The notes beneath the pieces are model-generated. The model did not search any database. It was not told where the DNA came from and saw nothing but the letters and a program-made list of their open reading frames with translations. Of a stretch of 64,000 nt of DNA, positions 33,889 to 44,090 are shown one piece after another (the first letter of the stretch is position 1; each line of letters begins with the position of its first letter). Source of the stretch: a bacterium (GTDB taxonomy: Bacteria > Myxococcota_A > Bradymonadia > UBA7976 > UBA1532); the NCBI GenBank assembly GCA_030426085.1, contig JAUHYW010000004.1:124001-188000 (forward strand), written 5' to 3'. The translations under genes were made by a program, and so were the position numbers.

Positions 33889-36800
33889 TCACCCGGCCGG
33901 CTCGGGCTCGCCTTCGCCCGCGGGCGGGTCGGGGTGCATCAGCGTGTAGACCACCGGCACCACCACCAGCGTGATCGCGGTCGAGGCGAACAGCCCCCCG
34001 ATCACCGCCCGGGCCAGCGGGGCCTGGGCGTCGGCGCCCTCACCGATGCCCAGGGCGAGCGGCAGCAGGCCCAGGAGCGTCGTGGCGGTGGTCATCAGGA
34101 TCGGGCGCAGGCGGCGGCGGCCGGCCTCGGCGATGGCCTCGCGGGTCGGCAGGCCGTCGACCGTGCGCAGCCGGCCGGCCTGATCGACGAGCAGGATCGC
34201 GTTGTTGACCACGATGCCGCCCAGCATGATGCAGCCGATGTAGCTCTGCACGTTGAGCGTGGTGTCGGTCACGAAGAGCGTCACCAGCACGCCGATGGCG
34301 GCGAGGGGCACCGCCAGCATCACGATGACCGGGTCGCGCAGGCTCTCGTACTGGCAGGCGAGCACCATGTAGACCAGCAGCAGGGCCATCAGCAGCGAGA
34401 CGATCAGCTCCTCGAAGGCCGCCTGCTGCTCTTCGAAGGCGCCGGCGATGGCGAAGGCGTAGCCGCTCGGGCGGGGGATGCGGTCCAGCTCGGCGCGCAC
34501 GTCGGCGGCGACCGAGCCCAGGTCGCGGCCGGCGATGTTGGCCTGCACCGTGACCAGCCGCTGCTGGTCCTTGCGGTCGATGAGCAGCGGGCCCCGGCCG
34601 TCTTCGATCTCGATGACGTTGCGCAGCGCGATCGGGGTGCCGTCGTCGGCCTCGACCGTCAGGTCCAGGATCTGCTCGATGGAGAGCTGCTCGGCGTCGG
34701 CGAGCTGAACCAGTATGCGGTAGCTGTTGCCCTGGGTCCGGTAGTCCCCCGCCTCCCGCCCGCCGACGGCGATGCCCAGCGCGCGGGCGATGCGCTCGAT
34801 GCTCAGGCCGAGCGTGGCGGCCTTGTCCCGGTCGATGCGCAGCTCGGCCTGGGGTACGCCCGCCTTGCGGGTCTGGTCGACGTCGGTGATGCCCGGCACC
34901 TCGGCGATGACCTGGGCGACCTCGGCGGCCAGCGCGTCGAGCGTGTCCAGCTCGAAGCCGCGCACCTCGACCGTCAGGCCCTCGTCGGTGGCCAGGATGC
35001 GCTCGAGCACGAACTGCCCCTGCGGCGCCCGGGTGCGGATGACCGCGCCCGGGATCCGCCCCGCGAGGCGGCGGCGCAGGTCGGCGGCGATCTCGGTGTT
35101 CGAGCGCGCCCGCTCGGCGGCAGAGCTCAGCGTCAGCCGGATCTCGGTGCGGGTGGCCTGGTCCGGCCGGCGGCCGCTGGCCCCGACGCTGGCGACCCAC
35201 GCCTCGGCCTCGGGCACCGCCGGCACGACGATCTGCTCCATGATCTGGGAGGTCTGGTCGATGAGCCCCAGCCGGGTCCCGATCTCGAGCTCGCCGCTGA
35301 CCCGGACCTCGCCCTCGTCGCTCGGCGGCAGGAACTCGGTGCCGATGAGCGGGGCCAGCGGCAGGCTGGCGGCCAGCGCGCCCCCGGCCACGAGCAGCAC
35401 CGCCAGCCGGTGGCGCAGGGCGGCCCGCAGGGTGTCGCGGTAGGCGTCCTCGACCCGGCGGAATACCCGCTCGGCGGCGGCGGCGAGGCGGGCGAGCGGG
35501 CCGTCGCCGCCGACGTCGGCCTTCATCAGCCGGGCCGAGAGCATGGGCACCACCGACAGCGCCACCAGCAGCGAGGCGGCCAGCGAGAAGACGATGACGT
35601 AGGCCAGCTCCTGGAAGAGGATGCCCGAGACCCCGCGCACGAAGACCAGCGGCAGGAAGATCACCAGCGTCGTGATGGTCGAGGCGATGATCGCCCCGGC
35701 GACCTCGGTCGCCCCGTCGACGGCGGCTTCGGGTGGGCTCAGGCCGTCTTCGTTGCGCCGTCGGTAGATGTTCTCCAGCACGACGATCGCGTTGTCGACC
35801 ATCAGCCCCACCCCCAGCGCGAGGCCGCCGAGGGTCATCAGGTTGAGGGTGAATCCGCCGAAGTAGAGCAGGGCGAAGGTGGCCACGATCGAGATGGGGA
35901 TGGCCAGCGCGATGACGACCGTGCTGCGCACGCTGCGCAGGAAGAAGAACAGCACCAGCACCGCGAGCAGGCCGCCGTAGAGCACCGAGCGGGCGACGTT
36001 GGCGATGCTGCGCTCGATGAAGTTGCCCTGGTCGACCACCGCGGCGACGTGGATCTGGGGGAAGTCGGCGTTGACCGCTTCGATCTCGCGGCGGATGGCC
36101 TCGGTGACCTCGACGGTGTTGGCGTCGGCCTGCTTGCGCACCCCGATGCGCAGGCCGAGGTCGCCGTCGACCCGCACGATGCGGGTCAGCTTGCGGTAGG
36201 TGTCCTTCACCTCGCCGATCTGCTCGAGGCGGATCGAGGCCCCGTCGCGCACCGCGACGACGGTCTGCCGGAGCTGGTCGAGGTCGGCGAACTCGGCCGG
36301 CGCCCGCAGGGTGATGTCGAAGCGCCCCCGCTCGATCTGGCCCGCGGGGCGGTCGACGTTGGCCGCCTCGATCGCGGCGATGATCTGGTCGAGCGGCAGG
36401 TCGAGCGCCTGGACCGCCCGGGGGTCGAGCGCCACCCGGATCTCGCGTTCGAACCCGCCCCACAGGTCGGCCTGGGCCACCCCCGGCACCCGGGCGAAGC
36501 GGTAGCGCACCTGCTTGTCGATGAGGTCGGTCAGCTCGACCGGGTCGAGCGTGCTCGAGATGCCCAGGATCACGACCGGGAAGCTGGCGATGTCGAACTT
36601 CCGGATCTGGGGCCGCAGGATGTCCTCGGGCAGCTCGCTGATCTCGTCTTCGAGCCGGCTGCGCACGTCGGCGACGGCCGCGTCGAGGTCGGTGCCCCAC
36701 ACGAAGCGCACTTCGACGTTGCTCTGGCCCTCGCTCGACACCGAGGTCATCTCCTCGACCCCGGGCACGGTGGCCAGGATCTCCTCGACGATCTGGGTGA

Positions 36801-36987
36801 CGAGGCGCTCGACGACCTCGGGGCTGGCGTTCTCGTACTCGGTCGAGACGGTCAGCGTGGGCAGCTCGACGGTGGGCAGCAGGTCGATGCGCAGCCGGCT
36901 GAGCGCGAACAATCCGAGCACCAGCACGATGAGGGTCACCATCGTGGTGAAGATCGGGCGCAGGGTGCTGAACCGGGACAGGTTCAT
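33889..36987 (-). CDS. RND efflux pump, inner-membrane transporter (AcrB/HAE1 type)
   Basis: 1,032 residues, normal for the family. It has an N-terminal helix (about 13-30), a large periplasmic loop, the proton-relay helix with [11 protein letters not shown] near residue 405, and the second half starting around 525. It uses the proton gradient to push drugs or other small molecules out through an outer-membrane channel. The ATG overlaps the adaptor gene's stop (ATGA). No TolC-type gene is adjacent; the channel may be the one encoded at 53689 or elsewhere. The substrate cannot be told from sequence. Confidence 0.93.
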   Translation of the reverse strand: MNLSRFSTLRPIFTTMVTLIVLVLGLFALSRLRIDLLPTVELPTLTVSTEYENASPEVVERLVTQIVEEILATVPGVEEMTSVSSEGQSNVEVRFVWGTDLDAAVADVRSRLEDEISELPEDILRPQIRKFDIASFPVVILGISSTLDPVELTDLIDKQVRYRFARVPGVAQADLWGGFEREIRVALDPRAVQALDLPLDQIIAAIEAANVDRPAGQIERGRFDITLRAPAEFADLDQLRQTVVAVRDGASIRLEQIGEVKDTYRKLTRIVRVDGDLGLRIGVRKQADANTVEVTEAIRREIEAVNADFPQIHVAAVVDQGNFIERSIANVARSVLYGGLLAVLVLFFFLRSVRSTVVIALAIPISIVATFALLYFGGFTLNLMTLGGLALGVGLMVDNAIVVLENIYRRRNEDGLSPPEAAVDGATEVAGAIIASTITTLVIFLPLVFVRGVSGILFQELAYVIVFSLAASLLVALSVVPMLSARLMKADVGGDGPLARLAAAAERVFRRVEDAYRDTLRAALRHRLAVLLVAGGALAASLPLAPLIGTEFLPPSDEGEVRVSGELEIGTRLGLIDQTSQIMEQIVVPAVPEAEAWVASVGASGRRPDQATRTEIRLTLSSAAERARSNTEIAADLRRRLAGRIPGAVIRTRAPQGQFVLERILATDEGLTVEVRGFELDTLDALAAEVAQVIAEVPGITDVDQTRKAGVPQAELRIDRDKAATLGLSIERIARALGIAVGGREAGDYRTQGNSYRILVQLADAEQLSIEQILDLTVEADDGTPIALRNVIEIEDGRGPLLIDRKDQQRLVTVQANIAGRDLGSVAADVRAELDRIPRPSGYAFAIAGAFEEQQAAFEELIVSLLMALLLVYMVLACQYESLRDPVIVMLAVPLAAIGVLVTLFVTDTTLNVQSYIGCIMLGGIVVNNAILLVDQAGRLRTVDGLPTREAIAEAGRRRLRPILMTTATTLLGLLPLALGIGEGADAQAPLARAVIGGLFASTAITLVVVPVVYTLMHPDPPAGEGEPEPAG

Positions 36988-38198
36988 GGGGTCGCCGCCG
37001 CCTTCGAGCGCACCTCGGGCACCTCGGGCACGACCACCGGGGCCCCGTCGTCGATGAGCTGCTGCCCCAGGGTGACGACCCGCCCGGCGACGCCCTCGCC
37101 GATGACCTGCACCCGGTCTTCGGCTTTGATCCCGACCCGCACCGGGCGCCAGCGGGCGGTGAGCGGGTCGCCGTCGACGACGAAGACGCCGTCATCGCCG
37201 TCGCGCACCGTCAGCGCCTCGACCGGCACGATCACCGCGTCATCGACCCGGCGCAGCGCGACCCGCACCCGGGCGAACATGCCCGGCCGCAGCGCGCCGT
37301 CGGGGTTGGGCACCGCGATCTCGACCCGCGCCTGGCGGGAGCCCTCGTCGAACGCGGGGGCGATGCGGCGGACGTGGCCCTCGAAGCGGCGATCGGGCCA
37401 GGCGTCGGTGGTCAGCTCGACCGGCTGCTCGACGCGCAGCCGGCCGTAATCCCGCTCGGTGGCATGGACCACGGCGACGAGCGGGTCGAGGTCGACGATC
37501 GACAGCAGCGCGGCGCCGGCGCCGACGGTCTCTCCGGCGTCGACCATGCGCCGGGCGACCGTGCGCACGTCCTCGGGGTCTCCGGCCCGCTCTTCGTCCT
37601 CGCCGGGGCCGATGCCCGGCCAGCGGGCGACGATGCGGGTGTAGCCCAGGCGGATGCGGGCCGCCTCGAGCGCCGCCTGCGCCTGGCGGGCCTGGGCCCG
37701 GGCGACCTCGACCCCGGCGGCGGCGGCGAGCTGCTCGGCGCTGGCCTGATCGAACTGGGTCTCGGAGGCGACCCCCCGCTTGCGCAGGGTGGTCAGGCGC
37801 TCCAGCGAGCGGTCGGCGATGGTGCCCGCGCTGCGGGCTTCGCGCAGCCGGGCGTCGGCGACGGCCTTCTCGGCCTGCGCGGCGGCGACGGCCTGCTCGA
37901 ACTCGGCGTCGTCCAGCTCGACGAGGGTCTGGCCGGGGCGCACCTCGTCGCCGAGGTCGACCGCCAGCCGCTCGATCCGCCCGGCGACCTTGGGCGAGAC
38001 GACGAACCGGGCCCCGGCCTCGAGGCTGCCGTTGTACTGCCGCCGCTCGACGATCGGGCCGGTCTCGACCGCGGCGACCGAGACCGCCGCCGGGCCCCGC
38101 TCGGGGCGCGCGCGCTCGGAGGCGCCGAGGCGATCGTAGATCAGCCAGCCGATGCCGGCGGCCGCCGCGAGGCCGACGACGGCGAGTATCCAGCGCAT
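36984..38198 (-). CDS. RND efflux adaptor (membrane fusion protein, HlyD/AcrA family)
   Basis: 404 residues. The N-terminus has a single membrane anchor (about 1-20) and no lipobox, so it is a membrane-spanning adaptor. The order is standard: barrel-sandwich (lipoyl) halves around 60-95 and 205-250 with a long helical hairpin between them ([20 protein letters not shown]), then beta-barrel and membrane-proximal domains. It links the pump at 33889 to an outer-membrane channel. GGAGAG lies 4 bases before the ATG at 38198. It is the first gene of the pair. Confidence 0.9.
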   Translation of the reverse strand: MRWILAVVGLAAAAGIGWLIYDRLGASERARPERGPAAVSVAAVETGPIVERRQYNGSLEAGARFVVSPKVAGRIERLAVDLGDEVRPGQTLVELDDAEFEQAVAAAQAEKAVADARLREARSAGTIADRSLERLTTLRKRGVASETQFDQASAEQLAAAAGVEVARAQARQAQAALEAARIRLGYTRIVARWPGIGPGEDEERAGDPEDVRTVARRMVDAGETVGAGAALLSIVDLDPLVAVVHATERDYGRLRVEQPVELTTDAWPDRRFEGHVRRIAPAFDEGSRQARVEIAVPNPDGALRPGMFARVRVALRRVDDAVIVPVEALTVRDGDDGVFVVDGDPLTARWRPVRVGIKAEDRVQVIGEGVAGRVVTLGQQLIDDGAPVVVPEVPEVRSKAAATP

Positions 38199-38422
38199 GC
38201 GCTCTCCGGTCCGTTTTGGGGCGTCGCTCTGGATTGAGAGTCGCGAGGGGGCCCGGGCGTTGCCAGTGGATCTGCCGGGCCCCGGCGCGGAGGGCCGGCG
38301 TCCGGCCGCGCAGTTCGCGCGCAAACCCCGAAGATTTCAGTTTTTTTGCGGGCGCCCGCCAGGCCGGCCGCATGCGTTGGTCGAGACAGGGCGGACGCCC
38401 ACCAACCCGAAAGGAGTTCGAG
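38199..38422. other. Divergent intergenic region between RND adaptor and collagen-like gene
   Basis: The longest gene-free stretch in the window. It holds a run of seven T followed by the palindrome GCGGGCGCCCGC (38341-38359) and, nearer the collagen-like gene, an inverted repeat GTTGGT/ACCAAC (38376-38406) that could form a leader hairpin just before the AAGGAG ribosome site. I see no convincing -35/-10 pair in either direction. Confidence 0.4.
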
Positions 38423-39688
38423 ATGAAGTTCCAGTTCAAGGTGCTGTGCGCGGTCGGTGCGATGAACCTCATGGCGGCCCAGGCCCAGGCCCAGAGCGGC
38501 CCCGGGCCGGTGCGGGCGCTGGTCGTGCAGACGGCGGAGGCGGCCGGCGGCAACTGCGCCGCCGGCGGGGTGAAGATCGACAGCGGGCTGGATCTGGACC
38601 GCGACGGCGTGCTGGACCCGGTCGAGATCCAGGACAGCGAGTACGTGTGCCACGGTGAAGAGGGCGCGCAGGGCGAGCAGGGGCCGCAGGGCGAGCAGGG
38701 CGAGCAGGGGCCGCAGGGCGAGCAGGGGCCGCAGGGCGAGCAGGGGCCGCAGGGCGAGCAGGGGCCGCAGGGCGAGCAGGGGATCCAGGGCGAGCAGGGC
38801 CCGCAGGGTGAGCAGGGGATCCAGGGCGAGCAGGGCCCGCAGGGCGACCAGGGGCCGCAGGGCGAGCAGGGGCCGCAGGGCGACCAGGGCCCGGTCGGAG
38901 CTGACGGGGCCGATGGGGCGGACGGGTCCGACGGGGCCGATGGGATCTCGGTCGTAGCGCAATCGCTCGACATCGGCGACGCCAACTGCCCGGCCGGCGG
39001 CGCGATGTTCGTCGACGGCTCGGGCGCGGTGGCCTACGCCTGCAACGGCCTCGACGGCGCGGACGGCGCCGATGGCCAGGACGGCGCCAACGGCCAGGAC
39101 GGCGCGGACGGCCAGGACGGCGCGGACGGTCAGGACGGCGCCGACTGCGATACCAGCGAGATGGAGGCGATGCAGGACCGCATCTCGGCCCTGGAGTGCG
39201 TGATCAACCCCCGGCGGGTGTTCGTGACCTCCGAGAAGGTCACCGGTGACTTCGGCGGGGTCGACGTGGCCGACGACATCTGCCAGGCGGCCGCCGAGGC
39301 GGCGGGGCTGAGCGGCACCTACATGGCCTGGCTCTCGGACTCGACCAGCGCCCCGATCGACCGCTTCTCGGACGGCACCTGCTGGAAGCGCATGGACGAC
39401 CAGGTGGTGGCCGACGACCTCGCCGACCTGACCGACGGGGCCCTCGACGCGCTCATCAACCTCGACGAGTACGGCCAGACGGTGTCGACCTACGTGTGGA
39501 CCGGCACCAGCAGCGACGGCAGCGGCCTGTCGTCCGCCTACACCTGCTCCGACTGGAGCTCGACCGCCAACAACGCCAAGGTCGGCGCCAGCAACGACGA
39601 CAACGACGGCGCCAACCCGGTCTGGTGGACCACCCGGGGCAACACCGGCTGCAGCGGCAGCCGCCCCTTCTACTGCTTCGAGCAGTGA
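38423..39688 (+). CDS. Secreted collagen-like protein with C-terminal DUF1554 domain
   Basis: 421 residues. A signal peptide (about 1-22, ending AQAQ) precedes a small domain and then a collagen-like stretch of Gly-x-y triplets (EQGPQG units, about residues 80-157, then a second GADGQD block at about 212-240). The C-terminal 170 residues match the DUF1554 lectin-like pattern ([42 protein letters not shown], ending [10 protein letters not shown]). Trimerisation through the collagen segment with a ligand-binding head is likely. AAGGAG lies 7 bases before the ATG. Confidence 0.83.
   Translation: MKFQFKVLCAVGAMNLMAAQAQAQSGPGPVRALVVQTAEAAGGNCAAGGVKIDSGLDLDRDGVLDPVEIQDSEYVCHGEEGAQGEQGPQGEQGEQGPQGEQGPQGEQGPQGEQGPQGEQGIQGEQGPQGEQGIQGEQGPQGDQGPQGEQGPQGDQGPVGADGADGADGSDGADGISVVAQSLDIGDANCPAGGAMFVDGSGAVAYACNGLDGADGADGQDGANGQDGADGQDGADGQDGADCDTSEMEAMQDRISALECVINPRRVFVTSEKVTGDFGGVDVADDICQAAAEAAGLSGTYMAWLSDSTSAPIDRFSDGTCWKRMDDQVVADDLADLTDGALDALINLDEYGQTVSTYVWTGTSSDGSGLSSAYTCSDWSSTANNAKVGASNDDNDGANPVWWTTRGNTGCSGSRPFYCFEQ
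38661..38890 (+). repeat. Collagen-like tandem repeat block 1 (18-bp unit)
   Basis: About a dozen copies of an 18-base unit encode Glu-Gln-Gly-Pro-Gln-Gly, with occasional Ile or Asp replacements. The near-identity of adjacent units suggests recent expansion. Confidence 0.85.
39055..39143 (+). repeat. Collagen-like tandem repeat block 2 (18-bp unit)
   Basis: About five copies of an 18-base unit encode Gly-Ala-Asp-Gly-Gln-Asp. This block lies between the middle domain and the DUF1554 head of the same protein. Confidence 0.8.
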
Positions 39689-39703
39689 GCCCCGCGCCGC
39701 CGC

Positions 39704-40705
39704 TCAGAACCAGGGCGGCGGCGGCAGCTTCACCTCTCCCGGGTCGAGCGTCTTCAGGTCGAAGGCGTCGACCAGCGCGCCGAGGTCGGCGGTGTCGGGC
39801 AGGCCCGAGATGCGGGCCAGCAGCCGGATGACCGCCGACGGCGCCACCCCCCCTTCCCTCAGCTCGGTCAGCGCGATGTCTCCGTCGCGCTTCGCCAGCC
39901 GCCGTCCGGCGTGGTCGACCACCAGCCCGACGTGGGCGTAGGTCGGCTCGGGCAGCTCCAGCGCGCGCAGGATCAGGAGCTGGCGGGCGGTGCTGGCGAT
40001 CAGGTCGGCCCCCCGCACGACCCGGGTGCAGCCCATGGCGACGTCGTCCCAGCTACACGCGATCTGGTAGGCGGCGATGCCGTCGACCCGGCGCACGACG
40101 AAGTCGCCCATCCGGGTGATCATGTCGAACCGCTGGGGCCCGGCGAGCCGGTCGGCGTAGGTCAGGGCGTCGAGGCCCAGCCGGGCGAAGGCGCTGGCCA
40201 CGTCGAAGCGCAGCGCCGGGTCGCGGCCGCGCTTCTGCGGCAGCCGGTCGAGGTCGCCGAGCGGCGCTGCCCGGGCCGGCTTGCAGGTGCCGGCGTAGAC
40301 CGGGCCCTCGTCGCTGGCGTGCGGCGCGCGGGCCGCCTTGCGCACCTCGCGCCGGCTGCACCAGCAGGGGTAGAGCAGCCCCAGCCCGTCGAGCGCCCGC
40401 AGGACGGCGGCGTACTGGTCGGAGCGCTCGGACTGGCGGTAGGGGCCGACCGGGCCGCCGACGTTCGGGCCCTCGTCGTAGGTCAGCCCCAGCCAGTCGA
40501 GGTCGGCGTATTGCCCCTCGAGGATGCCGTCGGGGATCGCCCGGGGGTCGAGGTCTTCGACCCGCAGCACGGTGCGCAGGCCGGCCGATCGGGCGGCGAG
40601 CCAGTCGAGCAGCGCGGTGCGGGCGTTGCCCAGGTGCAGCCGGCCGGTGGGGGTGGGGGCGAAGCGGCCGGCGCCGCGGGCGGGCACGTCGGGTGCGGTG
40701 AGCAT
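39704..40705 (-). CDS. gluQ: Glutamyl-Q tRNA(Asp) synthetase
   Basis: 333 residues, the size of GluQ/YadB and too short for a full glutamyl-tRNA synthetase because the anticodon-binding domain is missing. The class I HIGH motif appears as HLGN (24-27) after FAPTPTGR. A zinc-binding set (CWCSRREV, then YAGTC) sits in the insert, and the KMSKS equivalent is LAKRDGD. The enzyme attaches glutamate to queuosine at the wobble position of tRNA(Asp). It is the last gene of a likely DUF47-PiT-gluQ unit, 47 bases after the PiT stop, and is convergent with the collagen-like gene. Confidence 0.9.
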   Translation of the reverse strand: MLTAPDVPARGAGRFAPTPTGRLHLGNARTALLDWLAARSAGLRTVLRVEDLDPRAIPDGILEGQYADLDWLGLTYDEGPNVGGPVGPYRQSERSDQYAAVLRALDGLGLLYPCWCSRREVRKAARAPHASDEGPVYAGTCKPARAAPLGDLDRLPQKRGRDPALRFDVASAFARLGLDALTYADRLAGPQRFDMITRMGDFVVRRVDGIAAYQIACSWDDVAMGCTRVVRGADLIASTARQLLILRALELPEPTYAHVGLVVDHAGRRLAKRDGDIALTELREGGVAPSAVIRLLARISGLPDTADLGALVDAFDLKTLDPGEVKLPPPPWF

Positions 40706-40752
40706 GGCCGCAGGATGGGCCGCCGCCGCCCGGGAGTCCAGGGGCCGGGCGC

Positions 40753-42003
40753 TCAGCCGGTCAGCGTCGCCCGGGCGAGCGCCACGAGGCCCGCGGTGAT
40801 GGCGGCGGTGATCGGCACGGTCACGATCCAGCTCGCCAGGATGGCCCGCAGCACCCGGATGTTGATCGCGGCGATGCCCCGGCCGAAGCCGACCCCGATC
40901 ACCGCCCCGACCATGATGTGGGTGGTGGAGACCGGCAGCCCCAGCTTGCTGCCCACCAGGATGATCGCCGCCGCGCTGAAGGCCGCCGCGCAGCCGCTGG
41001 ACGCGGTCAGCTCGGTGATGTCCCGGCCGACGGTGGCCATGACCTTGTAGCCGTAGCTCGCCAGCCCGATGACCAGCCCCACGACCCCGACCATCAGCAC
41101 CGCCGGGGGCACCGCGACCTGCTCGGTGATGCCCACCCGCAGCCCGTGGAAGACCACCGCCACCGGGCCGACGGCGTTGGCGATGTCGTTGCTGCCGTGG
41201 GCGAAGGCCAGGGTGCACGCGGCGAGCACCTGCAAGCCGTGGAAGATGCGCTCGGTGCGCTGGAGCCGGGCGGGGTGGGCCTCGGGGGCCTCGGCGGCGG
41301 CCCGACGGAAGAGCGGGCGGGCGACGGCGGTGGCCAGCGCGCCGAGCACCAGCGCGAGGCCGCCGGCGGCGTACAGCGGCAGGTCGAAGCGCAGCGGGCC
41401 CTCGCCCCGGAACAGCACCGCCAGCGCCAGGAACGCGGTGATGCCCCCGGCCAGCGCCGGGCCCAGGCGCTGGATGCGGGCCAGGGGGTCGGCGGCCCCC
41501 AGGATGCGGCGGCGGATGAAGGCGAAGCTCTGGTAGCCGAGCCACACCGCGAACAGCGGCGAGAGCACCCAGGCGATGCCGACCTCGGTCAGCCGGGCAG
41601 TGTCGAGGGCGTCCCAGCCGCCGACCGCGGCCCCGGCCCCGACGACCGCGCCGACGATGCAGTGGGTGGTCGAGACCGGCCAGCCCATGTAGCTGGCGAA
41701 GTTGAGCCACAGCGCGGACGCGATGAGGCAGGCGGTCATGCTCGCCGAGAGGAGCAACGCGTCGCCGCCGAAGGCGTCGAGCCCGACGAGCCCCTGGCTG
41801 ATGGTCGCGGTGACCCGCCCCCCGGCCAGGAAGGCCCCGGCCGCCTCGAAGACCATCGCCAGCACCAGCGCCCGCCGCAGCGAGAGCGCGCCCGAGCCCA
41901 CCGAGGTGCCCATGGCGTTGGCGACGTCGTTGGCCCCGATGTTCCAGGCGAGGTAGAGCCCGGACAGCACCGCGAGGGCCATGATCAGCGAAGTGGCGTC
42001 CAT
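40753..42003 (-). CDS. PiT-family inorganic phosphate permease
   Basis: 416 residues with about ten membrane helices. Both inverted PiT signature repeats are visible: GANDVANAMGTSVGSG (about 23-38) and, in the second half, GSNDIANAVGPVA (about 245-257). The family takes up phosphate, often as a metal-phosphate complex, driven by protons or sodium. It is preceded 80 bases upstream by a DUF47 gene, the usual partner, which supports the assignment. Confidence 0.93.
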   Translation of the reverse strand: MDATSLIMALAVLSGLYLAWNIGANDVANAMGTSVGSGALSLRRALVLAMVFEAAGAFLAGGRVTATISQGLVGLDAFGGDALLLSASMTACLIASALWLNFASYMGWPVSTTHCIVGAVVGAGAAVGGWDALDTARLTEVGIAWVLSPLFAVWLGYQSFAFIRRRILGAADPLARIQRLGPALAGGITAFLALAVLFRGEGPLRFDLPLYAAGGLALVLGALATAVARPLFRRAAAEAPEAHPARLQRTERIFHGLQVLAACTLAFAHGSNDIANAVGPVAVVFHGLRVGITEQVAVPPAVLMVGVVGLVIGLASYGYKVMATVGRDITELTASSGCAAAFSAAAIILVGSKLGLPVSTTHIMVGAVIGVGFGRGIAAINIRVLRAILASWIVTVPITAAITAGLVALARATLTG

Positions 42004-42083
42004 GCCGCCTTATGCGTCTCCGGTCGGCCGCCGGGCGCTCCACCCGCCGGCCGACGTCCGGTGCCCGAGCGTCGGGCGAGCCC

Positions 42084-42758
42084 TCATCGGGCGAGGAACA
42101 GCCGCACCCGGTCGCCGACGTTCTCGGCGTGGTTGGCCATGTCACCCAGCTTGTTGAGCACCTTGGTCCACATGAAGATGGCGACCGGCGGCAGCTCGTC
42201 CTCCAGCGAGAACAGGACCTTGGCGCTCTGATCCTGCAGCTTGTCGGCCTCGTGCTCCTGGCGGCCCAGGTCGCGGATGAGGGTCCGGGTGCGGTCGGCC
42301 GAGGTGCCGCCGAACCCGCTCGACAGCAGCCCTTGCACCTCGTCGACCACCTGCCCCGCGATGCGCACGGTCAGCATCACCGCGTCGAGGTAGCGCCGCA
42401 GCAGCTCGGCCATCGGCCGGGGCACGGTCAGCGGGCGCAGGGTCAACAGCACGCCCACGTCCTCGGCGCAGTCGGCGATGGCGTCGAGCTGGCCGACGAG
42501 CTGCAACAGATCGCGGCGGTCGACGGGCAGGAAGAGGCTGCCGGGCAGCTTGTCCCGCAGCTCGGTCTTGGCCGCGTCGGCCTCGGCTTCGAGCCGGCTG
42601 ATGCGCTTGGCGATCACCCGCACCTGCGCTTGATCGTCGGCGATGAGCGCGTCGATGAGCGGGGGCACCTCGTCGGCGCAGGTCTGCACCGCCTGCATGA
42701 GCCCGCCGAGGGCCGGGAAGGGGTTGCGCCCGAAGAGTCGTCCGATGGGGATGCGCAT
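42084..42758 (-). CDS. DUF47/PhoU-like PiT accessory protein
   Basis: 224 residues, all helical, with PhoU-like three-helix bundles and acidic metal-binding patches (EAEADAAKTELRDKLPGSLF, DAIADCAEDV, ENVGDRVRLFLAR). Proteins of this family are encoded beside PiT permeases and are thought to control phosphate uptake. The start at 42758 is supported by GAG a few bases upstream and by the family-typical opening (GRLFGRNPFPALGGLM). A TATACA -10-like box lies on its strand at 42793-42798. Confidence 0.87.
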   Translation of the reverse strand: MRIPIGRLFGRNPFPALGGLMQAVQTCADEVPPLIDALIADDQAQVRVIAKRISRLEAEADAAKTELRDKLPGSLFLPVDRRDLLQLVGQLDAIADCAEDVGVLLTLRPLTVPRPMAELLRRYLDAVMLTVRIAGQVVDEVQGLLSSGFGGTSADRTRTLIRDLGRQEHEADKLQDQSAKVLFSLEDELPPVAIFMWTKVLNKLGDMANHAENVGDRVRLFLAR

Positions 42759-42838
42759 GGGGCTCTCGTCTGCCGGTTCGCGTCGCGATCGCTGTATAGC
42801 CGATCCCGCCGACGCCCCGACAGAGGGTCCGCCCGCCG

Positions 42839-43126
42839 TCAGCCGCCGGCCCCGCCCGCGCCGCCGGCTCCGCCCGCGTCGCCCCCGTCGGCGCTGCCGT
42901 CGCCCGCCTGCCCCAGGTCCTCGCCGGCGTCGACCGCCGGGCCGCCGCCCTGGCCGCCTTCGCCGCCCTGGCCCCCGAGGTCGAAGCCGCTGTCGAAGAA
43001 CCCGCCCTTGGGGTTGCCGATGACCAGATCGTCGGGGCAGCCCCACAGCACCGGGGTGGTGCTCAGCGCGGTCGCGATCAGCAGCCGCCGGGTGCGCCTG
43101 CGGCGGGGACTCCTGCGATAACCCAT
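42839..43126 (-). CDS. Short lipoprotein-like peptide with NPKG motif (paralogue of 44091-44498)
   Basis: 95 residues. A basic N-terminus (seven Arg among the first 14 residues) and the hydrophobic stretch LLIATALSTTPVLWGC end in a lipobox-like LWGC (C30). Just after it comes GNPKGGFFDSGFD (about 37-49), then a low-complexity Gly/Ala/Asp tail. The N-terminal 25 residues and the NPKG core are shared with the peptide at 44091, although the two genes lie on opposite sides of the diiron gene. The conserved core beside a diiron enzyme suggests a modified peptide or leader-core substrate (inference). Confidence 0.6.
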   Translation of the reverse strand: MGYRRSPRRRRTRRLLIATALSTTPVLWGCPDDLVIGNPKGGFFDSGFDLGGQGGEGGQGGGPAVDAGEDLGQAGDGSADGGDAGGAGGAGGAGG

Positions 43127-43220
43127 GCTCTCCCCCTCGCTCCGATCCGCGGTGTGCGGGTGAGATCGTCGCCCGCTCGGAGTATCGTATCGGCGAACCG
43201 GCCCTCGGGGGAACGCTCAG

Positions 43221-44075
43221 TTGAAGCAGCTCTTCGAACCGACCTGGCTCGAGGGCCCGATGGCCCACCACTACCGCCGCCTTCGACCGGGCGTCGAGGA
43301 GATGCCCTGGGGCAGCCTCGACCCCGCCGGGCTGCCGCCGAAGCTCGTCGAGCGGGCCCGCCTCTCGTGGACCGAGGCGGCCTACAACGAGTACTGCACC
43401 GCCGCCGCCTTCGCCGAGCTGATGGCGCTGCTGCTGGCGGTCAACGCCCCGATCAACCTCGTCGCGCTGTGCGGCGACTTCATGGCCGACGAGATGCTGC
43501 ACGTCGAGCTGACCAGCCGGCTGGCGACGCTGCTCGGCGGCGGGGCGACCTATCGGGTCGACTTCGAGCGGCTGACGCCCCCCTCCGATCCGACGCTGTC
43601 GACGCTGGCCCGGTGCAACGAGGCGGTGGTGCGGCTGTGCTGCGTCGGCGAGAGCTTCAGCCTGCCGATGCTGGCCGGCTGCCTGCGCTCGTCGACCCAC
43701 CCGCTGGTGCAGGCGGTGCTGTCCCGCATCGTCAAGGACGAGGCGCTGCACGGCCGGCTGGGCTTCGAGTACCTCGAGTGGGTCGACCCGCTGCTCGACG
43801 ACGCCGAGCGGGACCGGTTGGCGGGCGTCGCCGTCGACACCCTCGAGACGCTCGCCCCGCTGTGGCAGCGGCTGCGCAGCGAGGTGCAGGACGGCTTCAC
43901 CTCCGAGGGCTACGCCATCGCCGACGTGCGCCGGCTCGGCTGGATGCTGTCCCACGAGTACCGCGCCGCGGCCCACGCGGCGGTGCGGGAGGACGTCGTC
44001 GCGCCGCTGGCCGAGTTCGGCATCCACATCCCCGACGCCGCGGTCGAGCGCCTCGCGCCGGCCGCCCACCGCTGA
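43221..44075 (+). CDS. Ferritin-like diiron protein, possible peptide oxygenase
   Basis: 284 residues, helical. The four-helix diiron pattern is complete: a first-helix glutamate (E57 or E66), E91-x-x-H94 (DEMLHVE), E144 (VGESF) and E174-x-x-H177 (DEALHGR). Such centres activate oxygen for hydroxylation, desaturation or N-oxidation. The exact family is not clear to me. The TTG start at 43221 has GGGGGAA 8 bases upstream; an ATG at 43260 is the alternative. The stop is 15 bases before the NPKG peptide gene at 44091, and the other NPKG gene is divergent across 94 bases that contain a TATCGT box (43183). The peptides are its likely substrates (inference). Confidence 0.72.
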   Translation: MKQLFEPTWLEGPMAHHYRRLRPGVEEMPWGSLDPAGLPPKLVERARLSWTEAAYNEYCTAAAFAELMALLLAVNAPINLVALCGDFMADEMLHVELTSRLATLLGGGATYRVDFERLTPPSDPTLSTLARCNEAVVRLCCVGESFSLPMLAGCLRSSTHPLVQAVLSRIVKDEALHGRLGFEYLEWVDPLLDDAERDRLAGVAVDTLETLAPLWQRLRSEVQDGFTSEGYAIADVRRLGWMLSHEYRAAAHAAVREDVVAPLAEFGIHIPDAAVERLAPAAHR

Positions 44076-44090
44076 GACGAGGAGGGCCCC

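Noticed and set aside
33886-37449. A 1,187-codon plus-strand frame opposite the RND pump
   Set aside because: The translation is rich in Asp/Gly/Gln/His, as expected of an antisense frame of a high-GC3 gene; the minus-strand pump has all family motifs.
38341-38359. T-run next to GCGGGCGCCCGC as an intrinsic terminator
   Set aside because: The T-run lies upstream of the palindrome on the plus strand and reads as an A-run after it on the minus strand, so it cannot terminate in either direction. The palindrome also lacks a loop.
38661-38890. CRISPR-like array
   Set aside because: The repeats are contiguous 18-base units without spacers and encode a collagen-like protein in frame.
39704-40705. 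Full glutamyl-tRNA synthetase
   Set aside because: Only 333 residues, with no anticodon-binding domain and with the GluQ-type cysteine set.
42839-43126. Twin-arginine (Tat) export signal in the NPKG peptide
   Set aside because: The Arg-rich N-terminus contains TRRLLI, but its paralogue at 44091 lacks the paired arginines at that place, so a Sec-type lipoprotein signal is the simpler reading.
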